Assembly: GCF_003268395.1 (NCBI RefSeq)
Contig: NZ_LQXQ01000028.1
Coordinates: forward strand, 1 to 51,399
Direction: 5' to 3'
From: Acinetobacter sp. CFCC 10889
GTDB lineage: Bacteria > Pseudomonadota > Gammaproteobacteria > Pseudomonadales > Moraxellaceae
DNA length: 51,399 nucleotides
A program made the position numbers and the translations under genes. Every line of letters starts with the position of its first letter. Position 1 is the stretch's first letter. This document shows positions 1 to 8,282 of this stretch, piece after piece. The notes under the pieces are model-generated. The model was not told where the DNA came from and did no database searches. It saw only the letters and a list, made by a program, of their open reading frames with translations.

Positions 1-112
1 TGAAGCTGTTGAAGCTGTTGAAGCTGTTGAAGCTGTTGAAGCTGTTGAAGCTGTTGAAGCTGTTGAAGCTGTTGAAGCTGTTGAAGCTGTTGAAGCTGTT
101 GAAGCTGTTGAA
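1..112 (+). repeat. 9-bp in-frame tandem repeat (GAAGCTGTT)n
   Basis: Twelve consecutive perfect copies of GAAGCTGTT run from base 2 to 109, followed by one more GAA. The first base of the window continues the pattern, so the array extends beyond the left edge. The repeat is in frame with the downstream coding sequence and encodes Glu-Ala-Val repeats. A unit of 9 bp means copy-number change alters protein length without shifting the frame. Confidence 0.97.
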
Positions 113-1297
113 GTGCAAAGCAATATGGCAGAGGTGATCAAGCAGCTTACACCACAAGCCAAAATGCAACTCAATGGCTATTTGTCTTCTGAGCCTGAAC
201 CACAGGTCGAGCCAGAAAAACCGTTGCGAAAGCATAAGCAAATAGATCATTCAACATTGATGACAGAGTTTGATGATGCACATGCATCAGATACGTACAT
301 AGCTACAGAAATAGCACAAAGCGATCTAGAACAAGCGAATATAAAGTCTTTAGCTACAGATGCTATAGTAGAAAATGAGGATATTGAACGTGTTTTACAT
401 CATGAATCTATAAATGTTGAACAAGCACCTCTTGATGTACTGCAAGGCACATCTGATTCGGAGGTTGATCATCAACAAGTGATGACACCTGCAACTGAAA
501 TTACTTTAGATAATACGCCTGAAAAAGAAGAGCAGATTGTAGCTGATACTCTTGTATTAGAGTCTCATCCACAACAGCATAGTGAGCATGAAGATCACCA
601 GACCAGCTCACATATCAATGAAATTATAAGTAATTCACCAGCACAGTTAGTTGAAAGCCGAGAACAGCCTGTAGATGAACCTTTACCTGAATTACATAGC
701 AATGAGGATGTACAAAAAAATACAATTATTCAAGTCGATCCATCTTTATTGGAACTTGAAAATTCTCCAATCGTTGAAGCTAAATCACATTTAGATTTAT
801 CTGATGATTCACATGAAGTTGAAAGTCTAAAAGATCAGCTTAATGTGATGTCTGAGCAAGCTGTAGTAGAAAACTTGTCAGAAGCTAAGCTTGGAGCTGA
901 ACAAACGACTGAAGCATTGCCTAAGGTACAAAAATCTACAGAATCTTTAGAAACTCCGATGATAAATAATGAGAACAAAGATACTCAGATTAAAGCTGCT
1001 GAGGAACAAATCATCAAAGAAATGTCGATTTTTAAAGAAAATTCAGTATATTTAAACCTGAAAACACAAATATTATATGGAAAATGGCAACCTGTTAAAG
1101 AGAAAAAAGAGCGGAAATTGTACATTAATCCACTCTATGTGATTGCTCTTGTTATTCTAGTACTCGGTGGGAATGTCGGCTATTTAGGTTATGGTAAATA
1201 TAAAAAATATCAGCAAGAACAAGAGGACAAATTAAAACTGTATAAAATAGAACAAGAGAAGAAAAATGCTGCTCAAAAAAATGCTGCCTTGAGATAA
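1..1297 (+). CDS. Partial (5' truncated) repeat-containing membrane-anchored protein, unknown function
   Basis: The reading frame is open from the window's left edge through the Glu-Ala-Val repeat to the TAA at 1295-1297, so the gene begins upstream and the GTG at 113 is not its start. The visible part is a long acidic, Glu/Gln/Ser-rich, low-complexity region of about 340 residues. One hydrophobic helix follows (NPLYVIALVILVLGGNVGYL), then a Lys/Glu-rich tail of about 35 residues. This is consistent with a single-pass protein whose large disordered acidic domain and short charged tail lie on opposite sides of the membrane. I do not recognise the family. A FimV- or TonB-like spacer role is possible but unsupported. 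Confidence 0.8.
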   Translation, partial: EAVEAVEAVEAVEAVEAVEAVEAVEAVEAVEAVEAVEVQSNMAEVIKQLTPQAKMQLNGYLSSEPEPQVEPEKPLRKHKQIDHSTLMTEFDDAHASDTYIATEIAQSDLEQANIKSLATDAIVENEDIERVLHHESINVEQAPLDVLQGTSDSEVDHQQVMTPATEITLDNTPEKEEQIVADTLVLESHPQQHSEHEDHQTSSHINEIISNSPAQLVESREQPVDEPLPELHSNEDVQKNTIIQVDPSLLELENSPIVEAKSHLDLSDDSHEVESLKDQLNVMSEQAVVENLSEAKLGAEQTTEALPKVQKSTESLETPMINNENKDTQIKAAEEQIIKEMSIFKENSVYLNLKTQILYGKWQPVKEKKERKLYINPLYVIALVILVLGGNVGYLGYGKYKKYQQEQEDKLKLYKIEQEKKNAAQKNAALR

Positions 1298-1314
1298 TTG
1301 GCAGCATTTTTAAT
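1279..1314 (+). terminator. Rho-independent terminator overlapping the stop codon
   Basis: ATGCTGCC (1281-1288) pairs with GGCAGCAT (1300-1307), with the TAA stop in the loop and a T run after the stem. It ends the repeat-containing gene. The A-rich left flank could also serve the convergent LysR gene. Confidence 0.8.
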
Positions 1315-1360
1315 TGCAGATCTATTTAGATTTAAATATGTATTCTAAATAAGCAAAAAC

Positions 1361-2251
1361 TTATTTGTTCACTTGGTCTTCGCAAAACTTTAAGAATGCA
1401 CGCAAGCCAGGACCTTGATACTTTTGGCGATGTACAAGCATATAAAGTGGGCGAGTGAGTGTCCAAAAAGGTGTTTCTAAAATCACCAATTGTTGTTTAT
1501 CGAGCAAAGGCTCAATGGCTAATTTTGAAATACACGACATACCTAAACCGCCTGCGACAATTTTTAAAATCGCTTCATTGTGACCGAGAGTTAAGCGGAT
1601 CTTGGCATCGGGTAGATCTTGTAAAATCGCATTATCAAAAACTTCACGTGTTCCTGAACCTTCTTCACGTAAAATCCATTCAACGGTATAAAAATCTTCA
1701 GGTGTTAATGGGCGATCAAGTTGTGCTAAAGGATGGCTAGGTGAACAACACACAGCGAGTTCATCATCTTGCCAAGGAATACATTGCAACTGTGGCAAAT
1801 GGCAAGAACCTTCGATGAGGGCTAAATCAAGTTGGAATTGATTTACGGCTTCGATCATCTGACGGGTATTACCCACTTGTAATTGTAAATGAGCTTGTGG
1901 GCGAATTTGTAAAAAATCTGCCATCAAATCAGGCATTAAGTAATCACTGATCGTGAGTGTTGCACCGATTCTGAGATCAATACTTTGTAGTTCACCTTTA
2001 GCAGCTTGCTCAAAAGACTCACAACGTCCTAAGATTTCTAAAGCTTGTGGTAATAAAAAACGACCTAAATCATTAAGTTGCAGTCTTTTACCCAAACGAT
2101 CAAATAAAGGTGCGCCTAGACCATCTTCAAGGTCTGCCAGTGCCATACTTGCAGCACTTTGTGTTAGCCGAACAGCATCACTGGCTTTCGTTACCGTACC
2201 TTCTTGAGCAACTGCTACGAAAACAGCCAGTTGGCGTAAAGTCATGCGCAT
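1361..2251 (-). CDS. LysR-family transcriptional regulator (FinR-like)
   Basis: A 296-residue protein of typical LysR length. An N-terminal winged helix-turn-helix occupies about residues 4-60 (core QSAASMALADLEDGLG), followed by a periplasmic-binding-protein-like effector domain. It is divergent from the ferredoxin-NADP reductase gene with about 160 bp between them, the same arrangement as finR/fpr in Pseudomonas, where FinR activates fpr under oxidative stress. That regulatory role is inferred from context. The start ATG at 2251 is followed two codons later by a second ATG that is also possible. Other CysB/CbbR-like LysR assignments cannot be excluded. Confidence 0.88.
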   Translation of the reverse strand: MRMTLRQLAVFVAVAQEGTVTKASDAVRLTQSAASMALADLEDGLGAPLFDRLGKRLQLNDLGRFLLPQALEILGRCESFEQAAKGELQSIDLRIGATLTISDYLMPDLMADFLQIRPQAHLQLQVGNTRQMIEAVNQFQLDLALIEGSCHLPQLQCIPWQDDELAVCCSPSHPLAQLDRPLTPEDFYTVEWILREEGSGTREVFDNAILQDLPDAKIRLTLGHNEAILKIVAGGLGMSCISKLAIEPLLDKQQLVILETPFWTLTRPLYMLVHRQKYQGPGLRAFLKFCEDQVNK

Positions 2252-2276
2252 ATGAATAGCCTTAACTTGAGACGTT

Positions 2277-2337
2277 TTTCATAAGAATTAAAAACCGTTT
2301 GATCTGTCATTAATGAGCAAAAACTGGATTTATGAAA
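2277..2337. promoter_or_regulatory. Candidate LysR operator in the divergent promoter region
   Basis: Between the LysR gene and fpr lies a perfect palindrome TCATTAATGA (2307-2316) flanked symmetrically by TTTCATAA (2277-2284) and TTATGAAA (2330-2337). Repeated TCAT/ATGA half-sites in a divergent LysR intergenic region fit the usual autoregulatory binding layout. No -35/-10 pair was assigned with confidence. Confidence 0.4.
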
Positions 2338-2414
2338 GAAGTCTATGTAAAAAATACGAATAAATTATGCTGACATGCTACCATGAGCGTAGTCATTCAT
2401 GCCACGTTCAAATC

Positions 2415-3176
2415 ATGTCAATTGAAAAATTTAGCGTCGAAAAGGTTTTATCTGTACACCGTTGGACCAATACTTTATTTAGTTTTACCATGACACGACC
2501 TGCCCATTTTAAATTTACTGCAGGGCAGTTCGCTCGGATTGGGCTTAAAGTTGCAGATGATCTCGTCGTACGTGCATATTCTGTGGTTTCATCTCCCTTT
2601 GATGAGACTTTGGAATTCTTTTCGATCGTTGTCCCAGAGGGTGCATTCACTTCAAATTTACAACACCTACAAGTTGGTGATGAATTATATTTGGAAAAGG
2701 TTCCTTATGGTTTTCTAACGCTTACCCGCTATCAGTTACCATTGCCACAAGATTTATGGTTATTGGCAACAGGAACAGGTTTAGCACCTTTTATTTCTAT
2801 GCTGCAAGATTTTGAAACTTGGCAAAAATATCAATTTATTACATTAGTTTATAGTGTACGTTCTGCTGCAGAACTTGCTTATGTCGAACGTATTCAAGAG
2901 ATTGCAGCAACATTTGGTGAGGGGCATACAGGCTTTAAATTTGTGCCAATTATTACCCGTGATCCACAGGCGGCTTTACATGATCGTTTGCCGATTTTGA
3001 TTGAAAATGGTGAATTGGAAAAAGCAGTTGGTTTAACCCTGAATCCCGCCACCACACATGTGATGTTATGTGGTAATCCACAAATGGTTGATGATACTAA
3101 AGATGCGTTAAAAGCACGTGGTTTGACCATGAATAGACGTGGTGAGGGCAATATTGCAGTTGAAAATTATTGGTAA
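2415..3176 (+). CDS. fpr: Ferredoxin/flavodoxin--NADP+ reductase
   Basis: FAD enzyme that transfers electrons between NADPH and ferredoxin or flavodoxin, supporting Fe-S assembly and oxidative-stress defence in the cytosol. The FAD-binding motif RAYS is followed by the NADP-binding GTGLAPF and the MLCGNPQMV segment. The frame is open from 2367, but family alignment (MSIEKFSVEKVLSVHRW) places the start at the ATG at 2415, giving 253 residues, close to the usual 255-260. No strong Shine-Dalgarno precedes it. The C terminus ends in AVENYW, with an aromatic last residue. It is divergent from a LysR regulator that probably controls it. Confidence 0.95.
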   Translation: MSIEKFSVEKVLSVHRWTNTLFSFTMTRPAHFKFTAGQFARIGLKVADDLVVRAYSVVSSPFDETLEFFSIVVPEGAFTSNLQHLQVGDELYLEKVPYGFLTLTRYQLPLPQDLWLLATGTGLAPFISMLQDFETWQKYQFITLVYSVRSAAELAYVERIQEIAATFGEGHTGFKFVPIITRDPQAALHDRLPILIENGELEKAVGLTLNPATTHVMLCGNPQMVDDTKDALKARGLTMNRRGEGNIAVENYW

Positions 3177-3213
3177 TTTATTGTAATTGTTGAAAAAATA
3201 AATATTACAATGA

Positions 3214-3246
3214 GAGCATTTATATCACATATAAATGCTCTTTTTT
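3214..3246. terminator. Bidirectional-type hairpin terminator after fpr
   Basis: GAGCATTTATAT (3214-3225) pairs perfectly with ATATAAATGCTC (3229-3240) over a 3-nt loop and is followed by TTTTTT. It lies between the convergent fpr and the 3251-3682 gene. Confidence 0.88.
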
Positions 3247-3250
3247 ATGC

Positions 3251-3682
3251 TCAATGCACAAACATATCCATAAATTCACGTAATTCATGGATGGCAGACT
3301 CTGTATCTGTATTGAGCCAAGTGGGTTCAAAAAAACCAGAATAAAATTCTAAACGTTCTTGTGGGACAACGATTCGAATCGGGCATTCTTCTTCAATCAG
3401 ACGCCAAGGAATAATCGGCACTTCGGCATCTAAAAAAGGTGCGATATTACGAATGTCGATAATCATGGCATTAATACAATCTGGAAATGGCATGACTGAT
3501 AGTTCTTCAGTACGGCGGCGAAAATATTCTAAATCTCCCCATTTTAGAACATAGCTTTGCTTGGTAAATTCAATAATCCCAATAGAGTGTTCATCACGTG
3601 TGGTATGCAAAAAGCATTGATGAGTGACATCTGTGTCTAAGTCTAAAGAGACACTTTGCCGTTGATAAGCCATATGATCCAT
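3251..3682 (-). CDS. Conserved hypothetical protein, about 143 aa
   Basis: Cytosolic-looking protein without signal peptide or membrane helix. I do not recognise its family. It is acidic, with conserved-looking blocks such as LKWGDLEYFRRRTEEL and a C-terminal helical segment. The alternating hydrophobic stretch NAMIIDIRNIAPFLD hints at an alpha/beta fold, but no catalytic motif is evident. The frame opens at a TTG (3688). The ATG at 3682 is preferred, and another in-frame ATG lies at 3673. It is convergent with fpr and shares the hairpin at 3214-3246. Confidence 0.72.
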   Translation of the reverse strand: MDHMAYQRQSVSLDLDTDVTHQCFLHTTRDEHSIGIIEFTKQSYVLKWGDLEYFRRRTEELSVMPFPDCINAMIIDIRNIAPFLDAEVPIIPWRLIEEECPIRIVVPQERLEFYSGFFEPTWLNTDTESAIHELREFMDMFVH

Positions 3683-3828
3683 AGCCAAATAAGAGGGTCG
3701 TTAGTATAGCTCATATTCAAAATCTTGCGATGAAAACGTCCATTTACTTTCATTTAAATTAAATTACACAACTCAACAGCAAAGCCTGATAGTATAAAAA
3801 AGCAACACATGGATAAGGAGAATAAGAC

Positions 3829-3972
3829 ATGAAACATGACTTTTCTAGACCATCACATGCCATAAGTGCTGAAGAAATTACGCAGAAAAAACGTTTACCT
3901 GTGTATATGCTGATTCTTGTGGGTTTATTTCTAGTTGCTTTGCTTGTGTATATGCTCGCAGATTGGATGTAA
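3829..3972 (+). CDS. Single-helix membrane microprotein, 47 aa
   Basis: ATG at 3829 follows a good ribosome-binding site (AAGGAG at 3815-3820). The 47-residue product has a polar N-terminal segment (MKHDFSRPSHAISAEEITQ), a Lys/Arg cluster and one strong transmembrane helix (VYMLILVGLFLVALLVYML), ending ADWM. A terminator hairpin follows at 4044-4075. Strong SD, sensible amino-acid composition and own terminator make it a likely real gene. The function is unknown. Basic residues before the helix suggest the N terminus is cytosolic. Confidence 0.72.
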   Translation: MKHDFSRPSHAISAEEITQKKRLPVYMLILVGLFLVALLVYMLADWM

Positions 3973-4043
3973 TATATAATTTTTAAGTCATTGTTTATTA
4001 AGTGGTTTTAAATTTTAAATAGTGTGAATATATGGCTCAATAG

Positions 4044-4075
4044 ACTCTAACAGCTTTAAGCTTGTTAGAGTTTTT
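4044..4075 (+). terminator. Rho-independent terminator
   Basis: ACTCTAACA (4044-4052) pairs with TGTTAGAGT (4063-4071) and is followed by TTTTT. It closes the 47-aa microprotein transcript. Confidence 0.82.
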
Positions 4076-4219
4076 GCATTTATACTTGTTTTTGTTGTAT
4101 TTATGCTGCTAAAAATTGAATAAAAAAACAACAAGGGATAATGTGAAGGTGTGCTTTAAAAATGATCAAACGAAGTCAAATTAAGCTGCTTAAAATCTCA
4201 GCATAAAAAGGGGATAAAA

Positions 4220-5851
4220 ATGAATGAGTTTTTAGAGGCAAGAGATAAACTCAATGCCATGTATTATTGGGAACAATTCCAACCGATCATTGCCGCAATT
4301 GCGATTTTATTAGTGGGTTGGGTGCTTGCACTGATTATTGCCGCAGGTATAAAAAAAATACTAACCAAATTGGGTACAAACGAAAAACTTTCCAATGCGA
4401 CTGGTCATCGCTCTAATATTGAAAATATTGTCTCCAGAGTGATCTTTTGGGTGGTGATGGTCATTGCCGTGATCGGTGCATTAAATGTGCTAAATCTCAG
4501 TAGCATCAGTAGTCCATTCAGTAATATGATTCAGCAATTCCTATTGTTCATTCCACAATTACTTGCGGCAATCGCTATTGGTTTTGTAGGGTGGATTGTT
4601 GCCAACCTTGTTAAAGTTGGGCTAAAAAACTTATTAGATCGTACACAGTTAGATGAAAAACTGAGTGCGGAAGTCGGTGTAAATCCAATTAGTCATAATA
4701 TTGCAGATATTGTGTATTGGTTGATTTTATTGCTTTTTCTACCAATTGTACTGTCGATTTTAGGTCTACAAGGCTTGTTGATTCCTATACAAAATATGGT
4801 GAATGAAGCAGTTTCTTATTTACCAAATATTTTCATTGCAGGCGTGGTCGTTTTTGTCGGTTATATCTTGGCGAAAATTGTACGCGGTATCGTAGAGGGA
4901 TTGAGTAATAGTCTAAACCTACAAACGCAAGCTGAAAAAATTGGTTTATTTAAAAATGGCAATTTATCAAAGCTTTTAGGTTCATTTGTTTTTGCCATCG
5001 TGATGATTACTTCATTGATCGTGGCATTTGAAGCTTTAGGAATTCAAGCGATTTCACAACCTGCAACTGCAATGTTGGCTGAAATCATGAATGCCATCCC
5101 GCATATTATTGCAGCAGGTCTGATCTTAATTGTGGCATATGTGGTCTCTCGTTTTGTCGGGCGTTTGGTGGCAGAAATTATCGCAGGTACGGGTGTTGAT
5201 GAGATTCCTGCAAAATTAGATATCCAACGCTTTTTAGGTCAAACTAAAATTTCATGCGTGGTTGGTTATCTGATTGTATTTTTCACTATGCTGTTTGCGG
5301 TATCAGAAGCTGCAAACCGTTTAGGTTTCGAACAAATCAGTGGCTTAATTGCCATGTTTATCCAATTTGGTGCAGATATTCTGTTAGGTGCTGTGATTTT
5401 GGTGATCGGTTTCTGGTTAGCAAATCTTGTGGCGAATGTGGTGCAACGTGGTGAATATAACAGTTCACGTTGGTTAGGTAATTTGGTGCGTATTCTGATC
5501 ATGGGACTGGTGATCGCAATGGGTTTACGTGCAATGGGGATTGCAGATTCGATTGTAAATCTTGCATTTGGTTTAACTTTAGGTGCAGTTGCGGTCGCTT
5601 TTGCTTTGGCATTTGGTTTAGGAGGTCGTCAACCTGCGGAGCGAGTATTGACAGATTTGATTGATAAAGCAAAGAAAGAGGGTAATCAACCGAATCCTTT
5701 GACACAACAAGCAGCAACAGCAAGCCCTGTACCGAATCAAGTGACAACGGATACTCCTACGATCGAGTCCGAATATCAATCTAGTTTGGAACAAGCAAAG
5801 CCTGCAACAGATGAAAATTCAGATCATCCGTTAAAAGATGACCTGAATTAA
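4220..5851 (+). CDS. MscS-like conserved TM-helix membrane protein (CmpX-type)
   Basis: 543-residue polytopic inner-membrane protein. It contains about five degenerate repeats of a glycine-rich helix followed by an amphipathic segment, for example GWVLALIIAAGIKKIL, GWIVANLVKVGLKNLL and GFWLANLVANVV, typical of the conserved TM-helix family (PF05552). The last pore-like helix ends in FALAFGLGGRQPAERVL, resembling the MscS channel helix. No C-terminal MscS beta domain follows. Instead there is a polar, Gln/Thr-rich tail of about 60 residues. By family it is a candidate mechanosensitive or envelope-stress-related protein like Pseudomonas CmpX. A clear SD (AAAAGGGG) precedes ATG 4220. Confidence 0.85.
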   Translation: MNEFLEARDKLNAMYYWEQFQPIIAAIAILLVGWVLALIIAAGIKKILTKLGTNEKLSNATGHRSNIENIVSRVIFWVVMVIAVIGALNVLNLSSISSPFSNMIQQFLLFIPQLLAAIAIGFVGWIVANLVKVGLKNLLDRTQLDEKLSAEVGVNPISHNIADIVYWLILLLFLPIVLSILGLQGLLIPIQNMVNEAVSYLPNIFIAGVVVFVGYILAKIVRGIVEGLSNSLNLQTQAEKIGLFKNGNLSKLLGSFVFAIVMITSLIVAFEALGIQAISQPATAMLAEIMNAIPHIIAAGLILIVAYVVSRFVGRLVAEIIAGTGVDEIPAKLDIQRFLGQTKISCVVGYLIVFFTMLFAVSEAANRLGFEQISGLIAMFIQFGADILLGAVILVIGFWLANLVANVVQRGEYNSSRWLGNLVRILIMGLVIAMGLRAMGIADSIVNLAFGLTLGAVAVAFALAFGLGGRQPAERVLTDLIDKAKKEGNQPNPLTQQAATASPVPNQVTTDTPTIESEYQSSLEQAKPATDENSDHPLKDDLN

Positions 5852-5869
5852 CCTGTAATTTATACTGAA

Positions 5870-5900
5870 GATCGATCAGGATTACTGGTCGGTCTTTTTT
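5870..5900 (+). terminator. Rho-independent terminator
   Basis: GATCGATCAG and CTGGTCGGTC form a G-U-containing stem around ATTA/GATTA, followed by TTTTTT. It ends the MscS-like gene. Confidence 0.68.
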
Positions 5901-5936
5901 ATTTGAAAAATGAAAACATGAATGAGGAGAATCTAG

Positions 5937-6107
5937 ATGTCAAAAAAACAACCCAATAAATTTATTGCTCCTATCGTGATTGCGGGTGTTACTGTGGGCT
6001 TTTTAGCGAGTGCTTATAAATTTGTTTTTGCCAAGCCTAAAAAGCTGAAAGCAGAAGAAGTTGCACAGTTAGAGGAAGAGCAAGCAGAAAAAATGCCGAA
6101 ACAGTGA
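5937..6107 (+). CDS. Single-helix membrane microprotein, 56 aa
   Basis: ATG 5937 lies behind GAGGAG (5924-5929). The product starts MSKKQPNKF, has one glycine/alanine-rich membrane helix (IAPIVIAGVTVGFLASAY) and then a charged Lys/Glu tail ending EEEQAEKMPKQ. It sits 86 bp after the MscS-like gene, beyond that gene's terminator. Good SD and typical membrane-microprotein design support a real gene. Function unknown. Confidence 0.72.
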   Translation: MSKKQPNKFIAPIVIAGVTVGFLASAYKFVFAKPKKLKAEEVAQLEEEQAEKMPKQ

Positions 6108-6271
6108 ATAGCTTCACAATATTTAATTTCGTATATAGATAATATTTTTGTACAAAAGCTAGACAATTTGATTTTTATTGGATAAATTTAAATTATTCAT
6201 ATTTATGAAATAAATTGGATTTAATCTAAATGTGAAGTTTTAATAAACATGAAATTTAAAAAGGAATTACA

Positions 6272-6424
6272 ATGAAAATTATTGCTTTTGTACATCATAT
6301 TTATCAACGTGTTTGTAAAGCACACGCATCCGAAAATGCAGAATATGTGTTAATGGATATTGCGATGCAACGTGTTGAAGACAACCAACACATTATGTTA
6401 TTTAGAACAGATTATTTAGAATAA
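6272..6424 (+). CDS. Hypothetical 50-aa protein
   Basis: ATG 6272 follows AAAAAGGAATTACA, a good SD. The product (MKIIAFVHHIYQRVC...) is short, soluble-looking and His/Cys-containing, with no membrane helix. Its C-terminal half (MDIAMQRVEDNQHIMLFRTD) looks like a small alpha/beta unit. A 13-bp hairpin follows at 6442-6479. No family recognised, and it could be a spurious ORF, although the SD and downstream hairpin argue for expression. Confidence 0.5.
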   Translation: MKIIAFVHHIYQRVCKAHASENAEYVLMDIAMQRVEDNQHIMLFRTDYLE

Positions 6425-6441
6425 TCATTGCTCTATGAGTG

Positions 6442-6479
6442 CCTATGAAACTTCATATTTGGGGACGAAGTTTCATAGG
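6442..6479. repeat. Perfect 13-bp inverted repeat
   Basis: CCTATGAAACTTC (6442-6454) is followed after 12 nt by GAAGTTTCATAGG (6467-6479). The stem can be extended through AGTG/CACT with a small bulge. There is no T tract on either side, so it is not a classical terminator. It lies between two convergent genes. Confidence 0.8.
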
Positions 6480-6537
6480 ATTCACTGATAAAAAGAGCAA
6501 AAAATTGTTGTATTGGCTACATTTTAGTGATACAGCA

Positions 6538-7749
6538 TTATACATATTCCGATGCAGCATGTGCTGAAGCCCAAGCCCATTGAAAATTAAAACCACCCAA
6601 ATGTCCTGTCACATCTAAGATTTCACCAATAAAAAATAAACCTTTTTGTTTTTTGCTTTCCATTGTTTTTGATGAAATCTCTGTGGTATCTACACCACCT
6701 AAAGTCACTTCGGCAGTACGATAACCCTCTGTGCCTGAAGGCTTAACCTCAAATTGATGTAGTTTATTGGCAATATTTTCTAGCTTTTCATCACTGAGTT
6801 GCCCAATTGCTGTATCTGCAAATTTTGCCCAAATTAAGTTTTGTAATTCAAGCACCACACTTTTGGGTAACAAATCTACCAAGAGTGTACGAATAAGCAC
6901 TTTAGGCTGCGCTTGCTTTTTAGCTTTGAAAAATGCGAATAATTCTTTTGAGGGTAAAAAATCAATTTTAAAGCTTTGTCCCACATCCCAATAATTGGAC
7001 AATTGCAATGAACTAGGTCCACTGAGTCCACGATGGGTAAATAATAGTGCTTCGGTAAAATGATTTAATTCATTAGATAATGTCGCTTCAACAGCATTAC
7101 CACTTAAACGTGTGGTCACTTCTTTGAATTGATCTGAAAAAGTGAATGGGACTAAACCTGCACGTGTTGGAAAAATATGATGTCCAAATTGTTGAGCAAT
7201 TTTATAACCAATATCTGATCCACCCAATGTTGGAATAGACAAACCACCACTTGCAATCACGATTGATTCTGCTTGGAAATAGCCAATATTGGTTGCAACT
7301 TGAAAATTTTGTGCAGTGACATGTGTGACGGCTTTGACTTCACAACTGGTTTTGATCTCCACCAATCCTGTTTTTTCACATTCATTTAACAACATGGCTA
7401 AAATTTCTTTGGCACCATTTAAGGTAAATAATTGCCCATGCTTACGTTCTTCATACTCGATGCCATAGTCACAGACCATGCCAATAAAATCCCAGTTGGT
7501 ATAGCGAGTCAGTGCTGAAATGACGAAGTGAGGATTGTGTGAAATAAAATTTTCAGGTTCGACATACAGGTTGGTAAAGTTACATTTTCCTCCGCCAGAC
7601 ATGAGGATTTTTTTACCAATTTTATTGGCTTTTTCAACGACTAAAACTCTGCGACCTCGTTGTGCGGCTTTGGCTGCAAGCATTAAGCCTGACGCACCTG
7701 CACCAAGGACAACAACATCATAGGCGTTGGAAGACATAAATACACTCAA
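6538..7749 (-). CDS. BaiN/HI0933-family FAD-dependent oxidoreductase
   Basis: 403-residue flavoprotein. The N-terminal Rossmann motif GAGASG binds the FAD ADP moiety. It is followed by the family signature MSGGGKCNFTN and the C-terminal block GGFNFQWAWAS, both typical of the HI0933/YhiN family of unknown physiological substrate. The length matches the family (about 390-410). An in-frame second ATG gives MSSNAYDVVVLG, four residues shorter, which places the Rossmann strand closer to the start and may be the true initiator. It stands alone between a microprotein (convergent) and a small membrane-protein gene (divergent). Confidence 0.9.
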   Translation of the reverse strand: MSVFMSSNAYDVVVLGAGASGLMLAAKAAQRGRRVLVVEKANKIGKKILMSGGGKCNFTNLYVEPENFISHNPHFVISALTRYTNWDFIGMVCDYGIEYEERKHGQLFTLNGAKEILAMLLNECEKTGLVEIKTSCEVKAVTHVTAQNFQVATNIGYFQAESIVIASGGLSIPTLGGSDIGYKIAQQFGHHIFPTRAGLVPFTFSDQFKEVTTRLSGNAVEATLSNELNHFTEALLFTHRGLSGPSSLQLSNYWDVGQSFKIDFLPSKELFAFFKAKKQAQPKVLIRTLLVDLLPKSVVLELQNLIWAKFADTAIGQLSDEKLENIANKLHQFEVKPSGTEGYRTAEVTLGGVDTTEISSKTMESKKQKGLFFIGEILDVTGHLGGFNFQWAWASAHAASEYV

Positions 7750-7929
7750 ATAGAACTAGGAAAGCAGGGCATTATAGACAAAATGCTACGAAATTTCAGT
7801 CATCGCAGCATGAAATAAAAGCCTTGAAGCAAAACAAAGTTGCAAATTATATGCTTTTGTATGACAGCTTAAATGCAATTTTAAATATTTTTGTAGTATA
7901 AAGAATAGACATAAATACAAGGTAAACTC

Positions 7930-8274
7930 ATGAATAATTTAACAAAGACAGATGCAGAAATCGCATCTTTAAAACAATATAATCAGATTACGTATATTTT
8001 ATATCTTGCTGGCTATATTGTTGGTTTTACATGGCTTATTGCAATTATTATGAACTATGTGAAACGTGATGATATGCGTGGTACATGGTTGGAAAGTCAT
8101 GTGAATTATCAAATCAAAACCTTTTGGATTAGTTTTGCAGGTTATATTGTGGGTGCACTTTTGGCTATCATTGTGGTCGGTTTTGTGATTTTACTGGCAG
8201 TCTTTATTTGGGATGTTTATCGTTTAATCAAAGGTTTGATTGCTTTGAATGATAACAAGCTTGTACAAAATTAG
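7930..8274 (+). CDS. Small DUF4870-like membrane protein
   Basis: 114-residue protein with about three hydrophobic helices: QITYILYLAGYIVGFTWLIA, FWISFAGYIVGALLAIIVV and the adjoining VILLAVFIWDVYRLIKGL. The TWLESHVNYQIKTFW segment between helices resembles the SHxxxQxxxF signature of small DUF4870/Tic20-like membrane proteins. Start ATG 7930 follows AAGG (AATACAAGGTAAACTC). It converges with the PLP-enzyme gene 8 bp away. Function unknown. Confidence 0.75.
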   Translation: MNNLTKTDAEIASLKQYNQITYILYLAGYIVGFTWLIAIIMNYVKRDDMRGTWLESHVNYQIKTFWISFAGYIVGALLAIIVVGFVILLAVFIWDVYRLIKGLIALNDNKLVQN

Positions 8275-8282
8275 ATTTAATT

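Noticed and set aside
1..112. CRISPR or other non-coding repeat array
   Set aside because: The 9-bp units are directly adjacent with no spacers and encode an in-frame peptide repeat.
5254..5747. Frames inside the MscS-like gene (66-82 aa, both strands)
   Set aside because: They are shadows of the long membrane-protein frame and carry no SD or recognisable motif.
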